From the NCBI RefSeq assembly GCF_022012415.1, contig NZ_JAKLTR010000003.1, forward strand, positions 372,001-436,000: a stretch of 64,000 nucleotides of DNA, written 5' to 3'. Below are positions 31,786-41,651 of the stretch, one piece after another. The notes below the pieces were generated by a model, which was given only the letters and a program-made list of their open reading frames with translations, did no database searches and was not told where the DNA came from. Source of the DNA: Terrimonas ginsenosidimutans (GTDB taxonomy: Bacteria; Bacteroidota; Bacteroidia; Chitinophagales; Chitinophagaceae). A program made the position numbers and the translations under genes. Each line of letters begins with the position of its first letter. Positions within the stretch are counted from its first letter, which is position 1.

Positions 31786-32666
31786 GTGTATATCCCAAAA
31801 TTTCCATAATTACTCCATCTTATAACCAGGCACAATTCCTGGAACAGACAATCCTGTCTGTCCTGGGACAAAAATATCCTAACCTGGAATATATAATTAT
31901 GGATGGGGGGAGCAACGATGGCTCCGTAGAGGTGATTAAAAAATACGAACAGGAAATCACCTATTGGGTAAGTGAACGTGATAGTGGTCAGAGCCATGCG
32001 ATCAACAAGGGATTCGCCCGTGCTACCGGAGATATCCTGGCCTGGTTGAACAGCGATGACATGTATATGCCAGGAGCTTTATTGTTAATGGCAAAACAAT
32101 ATAACGCAGGCGAAAGAGGGATCTGGTTTGGCAATTGCATGCATTTTAAAAAAGATCACAGAGGCATTACTTCTTATGGCAGCAATGTAGTGTATGAACA
32201 GGCTCATTCCCTGCTGGAGAACTACGACTTTATTATACAACCCTCATCGTTCTGGACAAGGACTGTTTGGGATACGTTGGGAGATTTGCAGGAAGATCTT
32301 CATTTCGGATTTGATTGGGAATGGTTTCTGCGGGCAAAACAACAAGGAATCGCCTTTTTTGCATTGGCGGATTGTTTATCCATGTATCGTTTTCATGAAA
32401 GCCATAAAACGGGAACTGGCGGAAACAAACGGCAAACGGAATTGCTTAAAGTATACGAGAAATACAGTGAGAAGTACGCAGAGTTGTATGGCAGCCTCAT
32501 GAAAATACCTGTGCCACTGACCGGTGCAGCTGCTTCCCTGATCAGAAAGGCTTCAAAACTTTCTGGCAGGACCATCTCAGAGTCACGCTTGCTGAAGCTG
32601 ATAGGCGGGCAGCAATTTAAAAGGTTTTCTATGAATGAGATAAATAATTGCATCAGTATGCTTTGA
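31782..32666 (+). CDS. Glycosyltransferase family 2 (a)
   Basis: 294 aa from GTG 31782. GT-A fold: SIITPSYNQAQFLEQTILSV, IIMDGGSNDGSVEVI, and the metal-binding motif AWLNSDDMYMPGALL. Later DWEWFLRAKQQGI matches the usual acceptor-side ED-like motif. One of three closely related GT2 genes in the locus (with 32688 and 39432). Donor and acceptor unknown. Confidence 0.88.
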   Translation: MSVYPKISIITPSYNQAQFLEQTILSVLGQKYPNLEYIIMDGGSNDGSVEVIKKYEQEITYWVSERDSGQSHAINKGFARATGDILAWLNSDDMYMPGALLLMAKQYNAGERGIWFGNCMHFKKDHRGITSYGSNVVYEQAHSLLENYDFIIQPSSFWTRTVWDTLGDLQEDLHFGFDWEWFLRAKQQGIAFFALADCLSMYRFHESHKTGTGGNKRQTELLKVYEKYSEKYAELYGSLMKIPVPLTGAAASLIRKASKLSGRTISESRLLKLIGGQQFKRFSMNEINNCISML

Positions 32667-32687
32667 TAAAACGCAAATGAAGATCCT

Positions 32688-33491
32688 GTGACGCCTAAAA
32701 TTTCTATCATAACGCCCTCTTTTAACCAGGGGCAGTATATTGAAAAAACCATTCGCTCAGTATTAGATCAGCAATATCCTAATCTTGAATATATCATCAT
32801 AGACGGAGGGAGTACAGATCAGACCGTTGAGATCATAAAAAAATATGAAGACCATCTGACATATTGGTCCAGCGGACGTGATAAAGGCCAGACTGATGCA
32901 CTCAACAAAGGATTTGCAAAAGCTACAGGTGATATTTATGCCTGGATAAATTCGGACGACTGGTATGAAAAGGGCGTTTTTCAGCAAGTAGCCCAAGCGT
33001 TTAGCGATCCATCAGTAAAACTCGTGATCGGTGATTGCATGCTCCATAATGAAAGTAATGTGGCTGCTGACCGGTTGGTCAAACCGGAGGTTACAACTTT
33101 CGAATCAATGCTTCGTTATTGGAAAGACGACTTTTTACCCCCGCAACCGTCCATTTTTGTCGCTGGTGATCTTATGCGGAAAGTACTTCCGCTTGATGAA
33201 AACCTGAAGTACGCAATGGATATGGATCTGTGGCTTCGTCTTACAAAGGACTATACGTTCACATATAGCGGTACACTTTTTTCGTATTATCTTATCCATA
33301 ATGAATCAAAAACAGGCGGAGGATTTAATCATTTCATGCCTGAATGGAAAATGCTTTCCCGTCGTCATTTGAAAAAAGCTTCATTCATCGAAAAGATCAG
33401 GTTCTATCTGGCATACAGTGGTTATATCCTGCGGTATGCGAAAAATGCTGTGAAGGCAAGGATTGGCGCCGGAGTTGACCGCATTAGCTGA
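32688..33491 (+). CDS. Glycosyltransferase family 2 (b)
   Basis: 267 aa from GTG 32688. SIITPSFNQGQYIEKTIRSV, IIIDGGSTDQTVEIIKKYE, and AWINSDDWYEKGVF with the DD metal motif; MDMDLWLRLTKDYTF in the second half. Strong similarity to the preceding gene and to 39432 suggests duplication within the locus. A small hairpin AGGAG-TATTC-CTCCT follows the stop at about 33492. Confidence 0.88.
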   Translation: MTPKISIITPSFNQGQYIEKTIRSVLDQQYPNLEYIIIDGGSTDQTVEIIKKYEDHLTYWSSGRDKGQTDALNKGFAKATGDIYAWINSDDWYEKGVFQQVAQAFSDPSVKLVIGDCMLHNESNVAADRLVKPEVTTFESMLRYWKDDFLPPQPSIFVAGDLMRKVLPLDENLKYAMDMDLWLRLTKDYTFTYSGTLFSYYLIHNESKTGGGFNHFMPEWKMLSRRHLKKASFIEKIRFYLAYSGYILRYAKNAVKARIGAGVDRIS

Positions 33492-33538
33492 AGGAGTATT
33501 CCTCCTGTGTAAGAATAACATAGATCCTGTTAAAAAAA

Positions 33539-34543
33539 ATGTATGAAAACAAGGTTGTGAAAGTGAATATGAACAGTCGTCTTGTCTCAGTGATCATGCC
33601 AGCGTATAATGCGGCCGCTTTTATTGGAGAATCGATACAATCCGTTATTGCGCAAACGTATCAGTACTGGGAGTTGATCATCATAGATGACGGTTCTACT
33701 GATGCAACGGCAGAAAGAATAAAAAAATTTGCTGAGAAAGATGAACGCATAAAGTATATCTACCAGGAAAATGGCAGACAGGGAAAGGCAAGGAACAATG
33801 GTATCCGCAACTCCCGAGGCGAGTACATAGCATTTCTGGATGCGGATGATCTTTGGGTTCCTCACAAACTGGCGATACAGGTGGATCTCATAAACAAAGA
33901 AATGGTTGACCTGGTGTTTTCCGACGCGCATGCATTCCAGGAAAATAAAGATCATTCGTTTTCAATGAGCGTGCAGCCTGGAAATTTTAAAGGGAGTCAT
34001 GACTTTGCCTACTTTCTCGAGACAAATCGCATCCCGATTCTTACAGTTCTTACAAAGAGAACTGCAATAGAGCAGGTGAACGGATTTTCCGAAAGAACAG
34101 AATTACAAAATGCAGAAGACCTTCACCTGTGGCTAAAGCTATTGCTGGAAGGCTATTCTTTCTTCGCTTTAAAAGATTCTCTTGCGTATTACAGGCTGGC
34201 TGCGAATTCCGCTACTGCGCATGACCGGCAGGTGATCTTTCAATCGTTGTTTGTTCTACAGGATCTAAGTTTATTATACCCGGTATATAAAAAAGAGATT
34301 TCCCGGGCTTTTAATACCAGGATACACCAGTTTATTTGCCAGAATAATATAAATGACGGGAAAGTGCTGGAACGACTACTGGATATTGGAAATGCAATAA
34401 AGAAAAAACCTTCTGCTGCGGTTGCGTTCAAATGGGCATACCGACTGTTAGGGAAAAGGCTATTCAGGTTAATGTACAAGCGTTTTTCAACTGACCCGCA
34501 CAAAGTACAGTTGATTGAAGATGTTTCTTCAATCAGTATCTGA
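33539..34543 (+). CDS. Glycosyltransferase family 2 (c)
   Basis: 334 aa. VSVIMPAYNAAAFIGESIQS, LIIIDDGSTDATAERI, and FLDADDLWVPHKLAIQ (DxD). NAEDLHLWLKLLLEGYSFF follows. Not closely related to the two GT2 genes before it. A second in-frame ATG lies ten codons in (MNSRLVSVIMPAY), so the true N-terminus could be shorter. Its end overlaps the next gene by about 20 nt. Confidence 0.87.
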   Translation: MYENKVVKVNMNSRLVSVIMPAYNAAAFIGESIQSVIAQTYQYWELIIIDDGSTDATAERIKKFAEKDERIKYIYQENGRQGKARNNGIRNSRGEYIAFLDADDLWVPHKLAIQVDLINKEMVDLVFSDAHAFQENKDHSFSMSVQPGNFKGSHDFAYFLETNRIPILTVLTKRTAIEQVNGFSERTELQNAEDLHLWLKLLLEGYSFFALKDSLAYYRLAANSATAHDRQVIFQSLFVLQDLSLLYPVYKKEISRAFNTRIHQFICQNNINDGKVLERLLDIGNAIKKKPSAAVAFKWAYRLLGKRLFRLMYKRFSTDPHKVQLIEDVSSISI

Positions 34544-35204
34544 TAAATCAATCAACAAAGTGATAGGGATCATTTACGACAAGGTTAAGAGATATTTACA
34601 GCTTACAGCCCATCGCAGAAGCTGGCGCTCTGCCAATGCACATAACTATACTATTGCAAGCACCTTTTTCCCGCGGGAGAAAGTAATTGTCGGAAAACAT
34701 AGTTATGGAGATTTGCATATCATAAGCTATGGGGAGAAAAATGAAGGTCTTGAGATCGGGCACTATGTTTCGATAGCAGCCGGAGTTAAATTTCTCCTCG
34801 GAGGTAATCATTTTTATAAAAGATTTACAACATACCCTTTCCGTGCAAAATTTGAAGATATTCATTTTGTTGAAACCTGGTCGAAAGGGAGGATCCTGGT
34901 AGAAGATGATGTTTGGTTCGGAACGGAGGCGTTCATAATGCCCGGAGTAAAAATAGGAAAAGGAGCGATCATAGGAGCACGGGCGGTTGTTGCATCAGAC
35001 GTACCTGCCTATGCTATTGTGACGGGTAACCCTGCACGTGTAGTGAAATATCGCTTCGAACCTGAAGTGATTTCATTGTTAATGAAGATTGATTTCAGCC
35101 TCTTTGAACCTGCGGAGATTCTAGCCCGTAAAGAGGTTTACGAGAAAGAAAATGACTTTTCTGCGCTAACCGCGATGATCGGGAAAAGCAGCCCTAATCT
35201 TTGA
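34521..35204 (+). CDS. Left-handed beta-helix O-acetyltransferase (CatB/WcaF-like)
   Basis: 227 aa from ATG 34521. Hexapeptide repeat core (KVIVGKHSYGDLHIISYG, VEDDVWFGTEAFIMPGVKIG, KGAIIGARAVVASDVPAYAI) and VTGNPARVVKYRF, the C-terminal signature of xenobiotic and sugar acetyltransferases; GNHFYKRFTTYPF carries the active-site His. Probably O-acetylates a sugar of the repeat unit. Confidence 0.87.
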   Translation: MFLQSVSDKSINKVIGIIYDKVKRYLQLTAHRRSWRSANAHNYTIASTFFPREKVIVGKHSYGDLHIISYGEKNEGLEIGHYVSIAAGVKFLLGGNHFYKRFTTYPFRAKFEDIHFVETWSKGRILVEDDVWFGTEAFIMPGVKIGKGAIIGARAVVASDVPAYAIVTGNPARVVKYRFEPEVISLLMKIDFSLFEPAEILARKEVYEKENDFSALTAMIGKSSPNL

Positions 35205-35255
35205 CTTTTCTAAACCGGAAGTGATTAATCGCCGGTAAGTTTATAAAAAAAAGTG

Positions 35256-36404
35256 ATGCGAAAAAAAGTTGCTATCCTGTATAGCTATAATGAAAATTGG
35301 ATAGGGAGTACTTATTATATTCAAAACCTCATTTCAGCATTGAATACGCTGAAAGATGATCAGAAGCCGGAAGTCCTCATCGTTACAACGAACAAAGAAG
35401 CTTTTGATCAACTTGCATTGGTGACTAAATATGCCTACCTGCGATACAGGAAACTTACACTGGCGGAAAGGATCATTAATAATTTCACTCCGGCGTTTAT
35501 TTGGAAGAATATAATAGGCAAAACGATATTTCGCGTCTACACAGGTATCGATCTTGTTTTTCCTGCAACGGCGGGTGTGTCATTTTCCTTCTGTAAAAAT
35601 CGTCTTTTCTGGATCGCTGATTTTCAGGAACATTATCTTCCGGGTTTCTTCTCCAGGGAGGAGATAGATAAGCGGAAAAACATACAGAAACAAATCGTGG
35701 AAATTGGTCGGGAAATCGTTTTTAGTAGCCATTCTGCAAAAGACAATTTTAACGAGATCTATCCTTCTAACGGGCTTAACCAATATGTTCTGCCATTTGC
35801 TGTTACCAACACCGGTTTCCCGGAAGGTAATGATGATGTACTCAACCGGTATGGTGTAGCGAAAAATTATTTCTTGTGCAGCAATCAGTTCTGGAAACAT
35901 AAGAATCATGAAATGGTTCTTAGGGCTGTTGCCTCGCTGAAGGCGAAAGGACAGGTTGTTCAGGTTGTATTTACCGGAAAAGAGCGCGACTATCGGAATC
36001 CGACTTATATCGATGACCTGAAAGCCCTTGCCAAAACACTCGCTATCGAAAAGGAAGTACTTTTTTTGGGATTTATCAGCAGAGCAGATCAGTTGCAGTT
36101 GATGAAGAGATCAGTAGCCGTTATTCAACCATCATTATTTGAAGGTTGGAGCACCGTCATTGAAGATGCAAAATCTCTGAACGTAAAAATCATAGCATCT
36201 GATCTTGAAGTTCATCGTGAACAGCTGCAAACCTATCCATGGTACCGGTTATTTAATGCAGCAAATGAGGATCAGCTTTGCGGAAGCATTGCAGATGCGC
36301 AGTCTGCAAATGTGTTGATAGCTTATGATTACAGGGAGGATATTGCAGCTTACGGAAACGCGTTTTTGAAAACGCTTAATACTATCGTGACCAAAAAAGC
36401 GTAA
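35256..36404 (+). CDS. Glycosyltransferase family 1/4 (a)
   Basis: 382 aa from ATG 35256 (a GTG lies one codon before). GT-B fold. The N-terminus YSYNENWIGSTYYIQNLISAL is an acceptor-binding loop; the C-terminal donor domain has FLCSNQFWKHKNHEMVLRAV, FLGFISRADQLQLMKRS and QPSLFEGWSTVIEDAKSL, where the Glu of E-x7-E contacts the donor. Stop is directly followed by the ATG of the next gene. Confidence 0.87.
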   Translation: MRKKVAILYSYNENWIGSTYYIQNLISALNTLKDDQKPEVLIVTTNKEAFDQLALVTKYAYLRYRKLTLAERIINNFTPAFIWKNIIGKTIFRVYTGIDLVFPATAGVSFSFCKNRLFWIADFQEHYLPGFFSREEIDKRKNIQKQIVEIGREIVFSSHSAKDNFNEIYPSNGLNQYVLPFAVTNTGFPEGNDDVLNRYGVAKNYFLCSNQFWKHKNHEMVLRAVASLKAKGQVVQVVFTGKERDYRNPTYIDDLKALAKTLAIEKEVLFLGFISRADQLQLMKRSVAVIQPSLFEGWSTVIEDAKSLNVKIIASDLEVHREQLQTYPWYRLFNAANEDQLCGSIADAQSANVLIAYDYREDIAAYGNAFLKTLNTIVTKKA

Positions 36405-37316
36405 ATGAAAATTCTAATTATAGGTTCAAAAGGATTTATTGGGAGCCATGCGGTGAATTACTTCTCGCAAAAACCAGATGTTGAATGTTGGGGATGCGAT
36501 GTGGTTACCGACTATACGGATAAAAGATATATACTGATCGATTCAACAAACAGCGATTTCAACGCTGCTTTTGAAAAAATCGATTTTGATTTTTGTATTA
36601 ATTGTAGCGGAGCGGCAAGTGTTCCAGACTCTCTCGTTAATCCTTTGCGGGATTTCTCACTGAATACATATAATGTCGGCCGTATACTTGAAGCAATAAG
36701 GAGACACAGGCCTGAATGCAGGTTGATCAATCTTTCCAGTGCTGCTGTGTATGGTAATCCATTGTCAATTCCGGTCTCTGAAAATGCTCCATGCTCGCCT
36801 GTATCACCTTATGGATTACATAAACAGATGGCAGAATCTCTTTGTAGTGAATACGCGGTTTTTTTTGGGGTAAAGGTTTGCTCTCTACGAATATTTTCCG
36901 CGTATGGCCCCGGCTTGAAAAAGCAGCTCTTATGGGATATTTATCAGAAGTCGAAAGCCGGGGTGGTAAATCTTTCTGGTACAGGTCAGGAAACCCGTGA
37001 TTTTATTTTTGTTGATGATATCATACGCTGTCTGGATATCGTGCTTGAAAAGGGAGATTTTAATGCGTCTGTTTATAATATCGCCAACGGAGAAGAAGTG
37101 TCTATCAGCAGGCTGGCAAATCTGTTGGCAAAAGAGTTGGGCTTTTCAGGAGAACTTGTATTCTCAGGAGTGAATCGGGCGGGAGATCCATTAAAATGGC
37201 GTGCAGATATCTCAAGGATAAGTTCACTTGGTTATACGCAGGCTACTTCGATTACTTCGGGAGTGGCAAAATACGTATCATGGATAAAAAGCATAGCAGT
37301 CAATGAAGTACGTTAA
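36405..37316 (+). CDS. NAD-dependent sugar epimerase/dehydratase (SDR)
   Basis: 303 aa. IIGSKGFIGSHAVNYF for NAD, CINCSGAASVPDSLVNPL, NLSSAAVYGNP and SPYGLHKQMAESLC with catalytic Tyr-x3-Lys. FVDDIIRCLDIVL and YNIANGEEVSISRLA are typical of nucleotide-sugar SDRs. Specific product not assignable. Starts at the stop of the upstream gene and overlaps the acyltransferase by 14 nt. Confidence 0.85.
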   Translation: MKILIIGSKGFIGSHAVNYFSQKPDVECWGCDVVTDYTDKRYILIDSTNSDFNAAFEKIDFDFCINCSGAASVPDSLVNPLRDFSLNTYNVGRILEAIRRHRPECRLINLSSAAVYGNPLSIPVSENAPCSPVSPYGLHKQMAESLCSEYAVFFGVKVCSLRIFSAYGPGLKKQLLWDIYQKSKAGVVNLSGTGQETRDFIFVDDIIRCLDIVLEKGDFNASVYNIANGEEVSISRLANLLAKELGFSGELVFSGVNRAGDPLKWRADISRISSLGYTQATSITSGVAKYVSWIKSIAVNEVR

Positions 37317-38436
37317 GCAAATTGATGCACTAAGAGCTATCGCTGCTTGTATGGTGATCTTTAACCACTGGATGCCACAGCGTTATTTTCTTTCAAGAAT
37401 TGGCTTTGCGGCATTTGGTGTGGAGATTTTTTTTGTATTAAGCGGTTTTTTGATCACGTGGATATTGTTGGAAAATAAAAAGACCCTGGATGCAGGTGTA
37501 CAATCGGCTGGCTCCATCTTTAAGAATTTTTATATAAGACGATCCTTACGGATCTTTCCCATATATTATATGGTTGTGATTTTGCTGGCATTACTGGCTT
37601 TCACAGGGATGCCGGGGCTTAATTTTAATGCTGCATATTTTTTTACATATACCACAAACTTCTATTTCTTCAACATCAAGACTCTGGAGGGATTAGGAGG
37701 GCATTTATGGTCGCTCGCGGTTGAGGAGCAATTTTATCTTATATGGCCTGCAGCACTGTTATTTATACGCGGCCGATACTCAGTAGTGATTATCATTGCT
37801 TTTACTATGATAGGTGTCATAAGTGATATCGCATTAAGAAATGTTGATTATGGATTTCTGATCACGCTGACCTGCTTTCATCTTTTTGGCGCGGGAGCTT
37901 TCCTTGCATGGTTAAAAGTGAATAATGTAAAAGCAATAAAAAAGCTTTATACGGTTTTGAAAGTAGCTGCTCCGCTTGCTTTGATGTACTACGTTTCCAT
38001 CTGGATGTCCCTGCTTCCCCTGTTTGGAGTAACGCTTAGGATCCTTGACGGGATCATGGCTCTTTTTGTATTGACCCATCTCATTTACCGCGATGACCAG
38101 GGCCGTACACCTGCGATGGGATTCATCTGGAACAATAGATATCTTATAGAAATGGGTAAGATCAGCTATGGAATATATCTTTATCACCCCTTTGTCAAAG
38201 TACTTCTATACAAGGTGTTTTCCCTTCTGAATATTGAACTTTCGGCGTATATGCCATACTATATAGCTGATTTCCTGTTCCTGTTAATTTGCTTTGCCGC
38301 ATTACTGGCAGTGTCAAGGCTGTCCTGGATAATCATAGAAAAGCCTCTGCTTAATCTCAAGAAGTATTTTACGTACCATCAAACACCCGCGCCCGGCTAC
38401 TTAGCTGCGGAAGCTATAATACCCGAACAGAAATGA
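37303..38436 (+). CDS. Acyltransferase 3 family membrane protein (OafA-like)
   Basis: 377 aa, about ten membrane helices. QIDALRAIAACMVIFNHW with the catalytic His, FAAFGVEIFFVLSGFLITWIL, and IRRSLRIFPIYYMVV are the Acyl_transf_3 motifs; EGLGGHLWSLAVEEQFYLIWPA completes the signature (given in part). Transfers acetyl or similar groups to sugars on the membrane. Stop overlaps the next start as ATGA. Confidence 0.93.
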   Translation: MKYVKQIDALRAIAACMVIFNHWMPQRYFLSRIGFAAFGVEIFFVLSGFLITWILLENKKTLDAGVQSAGSIFKNFYIRRSLRIFPIYYMVVILLALLAFTGMPGLNFNAAYFFTYTTNFYFFNIKTLEGLGGHLWSLAVEEQFYLIWPAALLFIRGRYSVVIIIAFTMIGVISDIALRNVDYGFLITLTCFHLFGAGAFLAWLKVNNVKAIKKLYTVLKVAAPLALMYYVSIWMSLLPLFGVTLRILDGIMALFVLTHLIYRDDQGRTPAMGFIWNNRYLIEMGKISYGIYLYHPFVKVLLYKVFSLLNIELSAYMPYYIADFLFLLICFAALLAVSRLSWIIIEKPLLNLKKYFTYHQTPAPGYLAAEAIIPEQK

Positions 38437-39344
38437 TATCTGTTATTATACCTTGTTTTAATTATGGCCATTTAATTGGGCAAACTATAGAAAGTGTATG
38501 TAATCAATCGTTCCGGGATCTGGAGCTGATCATCATTGATGACGGCTCTACAGACAATACAGAACAGGTGGTAAGACCATATATTCAGAAGGATTCGCGC
38601 ATACAGTATTACAAATATCCTAATGGAGGATTAGGCACATCCCGGAACAGAGGCCTTTCGAAAATCAAGGGTTCATTTGTTCAATTCCTCGATGCAGATG
38701 ATTTACTGGAGAGTAGAAAGTTTGAAGAACAGATAAGACTATTTAGTGAGAATCCTGAGACCGATGTTGTTTACGGAAGCATCCGGTATTTCACGACAAG
38801 ACCGTATGATGAAGCTGACCGTAAATTCACCTATTGGGGAAAGAACGAAGAATGGATGCCCAAGGTAAGTGGTTATGGAAAAAGCTTTCTTGCGCAGGTG
38901 CTGAAAGGGAATTTTTCTCACTTGAGCAGTACTCTTTTCAGGAGAAGTGTCGTTGATAAGGTAGGCTTATTTGAAAATGAAATAAGTGCTGTCGCAGATT
39001 ATCATTTTCTTTTGAAATGTGTTATAATGAATGCATATTTTCAATATCACGATACGCCGCACACTTATTCACTTGTACGGTGGCACCCTGATAATATGAG
39101 CAAGGATCCATCTTATATGCGAAAGGAGGAAGTGAAAATGAGAGAGCTGATCATGCCACTTCTGACCGACGCGGAAGCCAGGGAGAATAATGCGACAGCC
39201 ATCAAGGGATTGACGCTGATGGTTGATAAGTCATGGAAGACTGTTTTTTTAAGTGGGGGGCCATTCGACTTTCTGAAAAAAGCGCTGGTTTTCCTTGGTC
39301 TGGAAAAACTGTTTCGGAGAATATTTTATCGCCTCAGATCATAA
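38433..39344 (+). CDS. Glycosyltransferase family 2 (d)
   Basis: 303 aa. ISVIIPCFNYGHLIGQTIES, LIIIDDGSTDNTEQVV and VQFLDADDLLESRKFEEQ (DxD). HLSSTLFRRSVVDKVGLFE and ISAVADYHFLLKC give the usual GT2 second-half pattern. Start overlaps the acyltransferase stop. Confidence 0.87.
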   Translation: MISVIIPCFNYGHLIGQTIESVCNQSFRDLELIIIDDGSTDNTEQVVRPYIQKDSRIQYYKYPNGGLGTSRNRGLSKIKGSFVQFLDADDLLESRKFEEQIRLFSENPETDVVYGSIRYFTTRPYDEADRKFTYWGKNEEWMPKVSGYGKSFLAQVLKGNFSHLSSTLFRRSVVDKVGLFENEISAVADYHFLLKCVIMNAYFQYHDTPHTYSLVRWHPDNMSKDPSYMRKEEVKMRELIMPLLTDAEARENNATAIKGLTLMVDKSWKTVFLSGGPFDFLKKALVFLGLEKLFRRIFYRLRS

Positions 39345-39431
39345 CAAGACCAAAAGAGATTGGTTCTCGATTTGCAGACACTTGCAGACATCTCGATTTG
39401 ATGCCCCAGTTTACAACAGGAAAATTTCAAC

Positions 39432-40454
39432 ATGACAAGCTTCGAAGGAAGAACAGATAACTATCCGCGGATTACGATTGTTACACCTTCTTTTAACCAG
39501 GGACAATACATCGAGGATACGATAAAATCTGTTCTCGATCAGGGATATCCTCATCTGGAATATTTTGTCATCGACGGAGGTAGCACGGATAATACCCTGG
39601 AAGTGATAAAAAAATACGAAGACCGGATTACTTACTGGATCTCCGAGAAAGATTCTGGACAAAGTAATGCGATCAATAAGGGTTTCAGGAGGGCTACCGG
39701 AGATATTATCAACTGGATCAATAGCGACGACCAATTGATGCCCGGATCTTTGCATGCTATTGCAGGGTATTTTAATCAACATAAAGATGTTGCCCTCGTC
39801 CATGGTCGCATTGAATATTTTGGAGAAGGGATCACTTCCTTTACGTCAACCAATCTGTCAACAGCGGATCTCGAAAACAGGTATATCGCGCATATCTGTA
39901 TGCCGCAGCCAGCAAGTTTTTATCGAAAACAGCTGCTTGACGAACAAGGCTTACTGGATGAAACCCTTCATTTTTCGATGGACACTGATCTTTTTGTAAG
40001 AGCTGGACTTCATTATAAGATCTTGCAGGTGGAAGATGTGTTTTCCCGTTTCCGTTTGCATGCTGCTAGTAAATCAGTGAGCGGGTTTAATAAAAAATTC
40101 CTGACTGACAATCAGCTTATTTTCAGCCGGGTACTTGCAACCCTCAAGGCAGCGCCTCAGATAGAACAAATGAAACAGCTTGGGTTGTTTGTGGAACCGG
40201 GTTATGTGTATCAGACGCCAAAAAGAAGTTTTGATGGAGCGTTATTGCTGTTTTATTTTCTGGAACACAGACTCCGCACACTATATTTTCAGGGTGATCG
40301 GAAAGAATTTAAGAGACTATTCAAGTTTATATTGAACCATTATCCAATAAAGACGCTTACTGCTGGTAAGCTAGTGGCATATCGCCTATTGTTATTCCTT
40401 CCCTCCACCATGCTGCACCGTGTCAGCAGATTTCTTACACGTAAAGCCACCTGA
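39432..40454 (+). CDS. Glycosyltransferase family 2 (e)
   Basis: 340 aa. ITIVTPSFNQGQYIEDTIKS, FVIDGGSTDNTLEVIKKYED and NWINSDDQLMPGSL closely match the genes at 31782 and 32688; the C-terminal 80 residues (YFLEHRLRTLYFQGDRKEF) are extra. FSMDTDLFVRAGLHYKIL is the second-half motif. A gap of 87 nt precedes it. Confidence 0.88.
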   Translation: MTSFEGRTDNYPRITIVTPSFNQGQYIEDTIKSVLDQGYPHLEYFVIDGGSTDNTLEVIKKYEDRITYWISEKDSGQSNAINKGFRRATGDIINWINSDDQLMPGSLHAIAGYFNQHKDVALVHGRIEYFGEGITSFTSTNLSTADLENRYIAHICMPQPASFYRKQLLDEQGLLDETLHFSMDTDLFVRAGLHYKILQVEDVFSRFRLHAASKSVSGFNKKFLTDNQLIFSRVLATLKAAPQIEQMKQLGLFVEPGYVYQTPKRSFDGALLLFYFLEHRLRTLYFQGDRKEFKRLFKFILNHYPIKTLTAGKLVAYRLLLFLPSTMLHRVSRFLTRKAT

Positions 40455-40483
40455 TTTATTCTTTAAATCAGAAATCTTTAATA

Positions 40484-41638
40484 ATGAAAATTTTGTTTGC
40501 TCAAAAAATGAACGGAGTATCCGGGTCAGAGTTATATCTGCTTCAGATACTGCCGGAACTTAAGGCGAGAGGTTATGATGTGGAAATGTTGTGCTTCTAC
40601 CCTGTACATGGTCATCGCAACAAGACCTTTGTGTCTCACCTGGCGGACTACGGAGTGAAGACCCATGAGATCTACGGACACAAAAGTGTGTCACCACTAT
40701 TGGTCCGGAAGGTTGCAACGCTTATCAAGGACAATAAGTATGATCTGGTACAGGCAAACCTGGTACATGCGGATTTTTTGATGGCAATGGTCAAGACCTT
40801 TCTGCACAGGAAGATGAAGCTGGTTAGCGTTAAACATGGTTTTAGCCCGGCCTATATGGCGGTTCACGGGTACGATTTCCGCTTTTTGAAAAAGGACGCA
40901 TTTTACTGGATAGAGAGAATTGCCGGTCGCGCGATAGATTTTAACGTAACCATTTCAAAGGGTTTGTACAATGTTTTTCTGGAGGGAAATATTGTGAAAC
41001 CGACACGATTACGAAATATCTATTATGGACTGACCCTGTCTCCGCCCGTACATGAGAATACTTCGGCTCAGATCCCGGACTATCCTTACGTATTAATAAC
41101 GGGCCGGTTAGTAGGATTCAAAGGACATGAATACCTGATCCGTTCATGGAAAAAAGTGAAAGAGACCAGGCCGGATCTCAGGTTGGTCATTGCCGGAGAT
41201 GGACCGCTGCGTAACAAACTTGAGCAACTAAGCAAAGAAAATGATCTTGAGGATGTAGTGGTTTTTATGGGGCATGTGCCGAATCCGCACTCGTTAATGG
41301 AAAACTGCCAATTCACGGTGGTGACATCCATTTGGGAAGGCTTCGGGTTGATCCTTCTCGAAAGCTGGTTGCACAGGAAGCCTATTGTGGCCTTTAACGT
41401 TCCTGCAATGAACGAAGTGATCGAAGATGGTGTTTCAGGCCTGCTGGTTCCATTGAAAGATGAGGACAGGCTGGCGGAAAAAATATTGCAACTTGCGCAG
41501 GATAAACATGCGATACACGAATATGGTGAAGCCGGCTATAAGCGTCTTACCGGTTTTTTTAATTTAAAAAGAATGACAGATGAAATGGAAGGGGTGTACA
41601 AAGCGATGCATGAGAACAAAGCTGTACCTCTGACCTGA
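40484..41638 (+). CDS. Glycosyltransferase family 4 (b)
   Basis: 384 aa, GT-B. NGVSGSELYLLQILPELKAR at the N-terminus, VSVKHGFSPAYMAVHGYDFR in the middle, and donor domain YVLITGRLVGFKGHEYLIRS, LVIAGDGPLRNKLEQL and TSIWEGFGLILLESWLHRKP with the E-x7-E pair. Donor unknown. Followed after 13 nt by the polymerase-like membrane protein. Confidence 0.9.
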   Translation: MKILFAQKMNGVSGSELYLLQILPELKARGYDVEMLCFYPVHGHRNKTFVSHLADYGVKTHEIYGHKSVSPLLVRKVATLIKDNKYDLVQANLVHADFLMAMVKTFLHRKMKLVSVKHGFSPAYMAVHGYDFRFLKKDAFYWIERIAGRAIDFNVTISKGLYNVFLEGNIVKPTRLRNIYYGLTLSPPVHENTSAQIPDYPYVLITGRLVGFKGHEYLIRSWKKVKETRPDLRLVIAGDGPLRNKLEQLSKENDLEDVVVFMGHVPNPHSLMENCQFTVVTSIWEGFGLILLESWLHRKPIVAFNVPAMNEVIEDGVSGLLVPLKDEDRLAEKILQLAQDKHAIHEYGEAGYKRLTGFFNLKRMTDEMEGVYKAMHENKAVPLT

Positions 41639-41651
41639 CCATCCTGAAACA

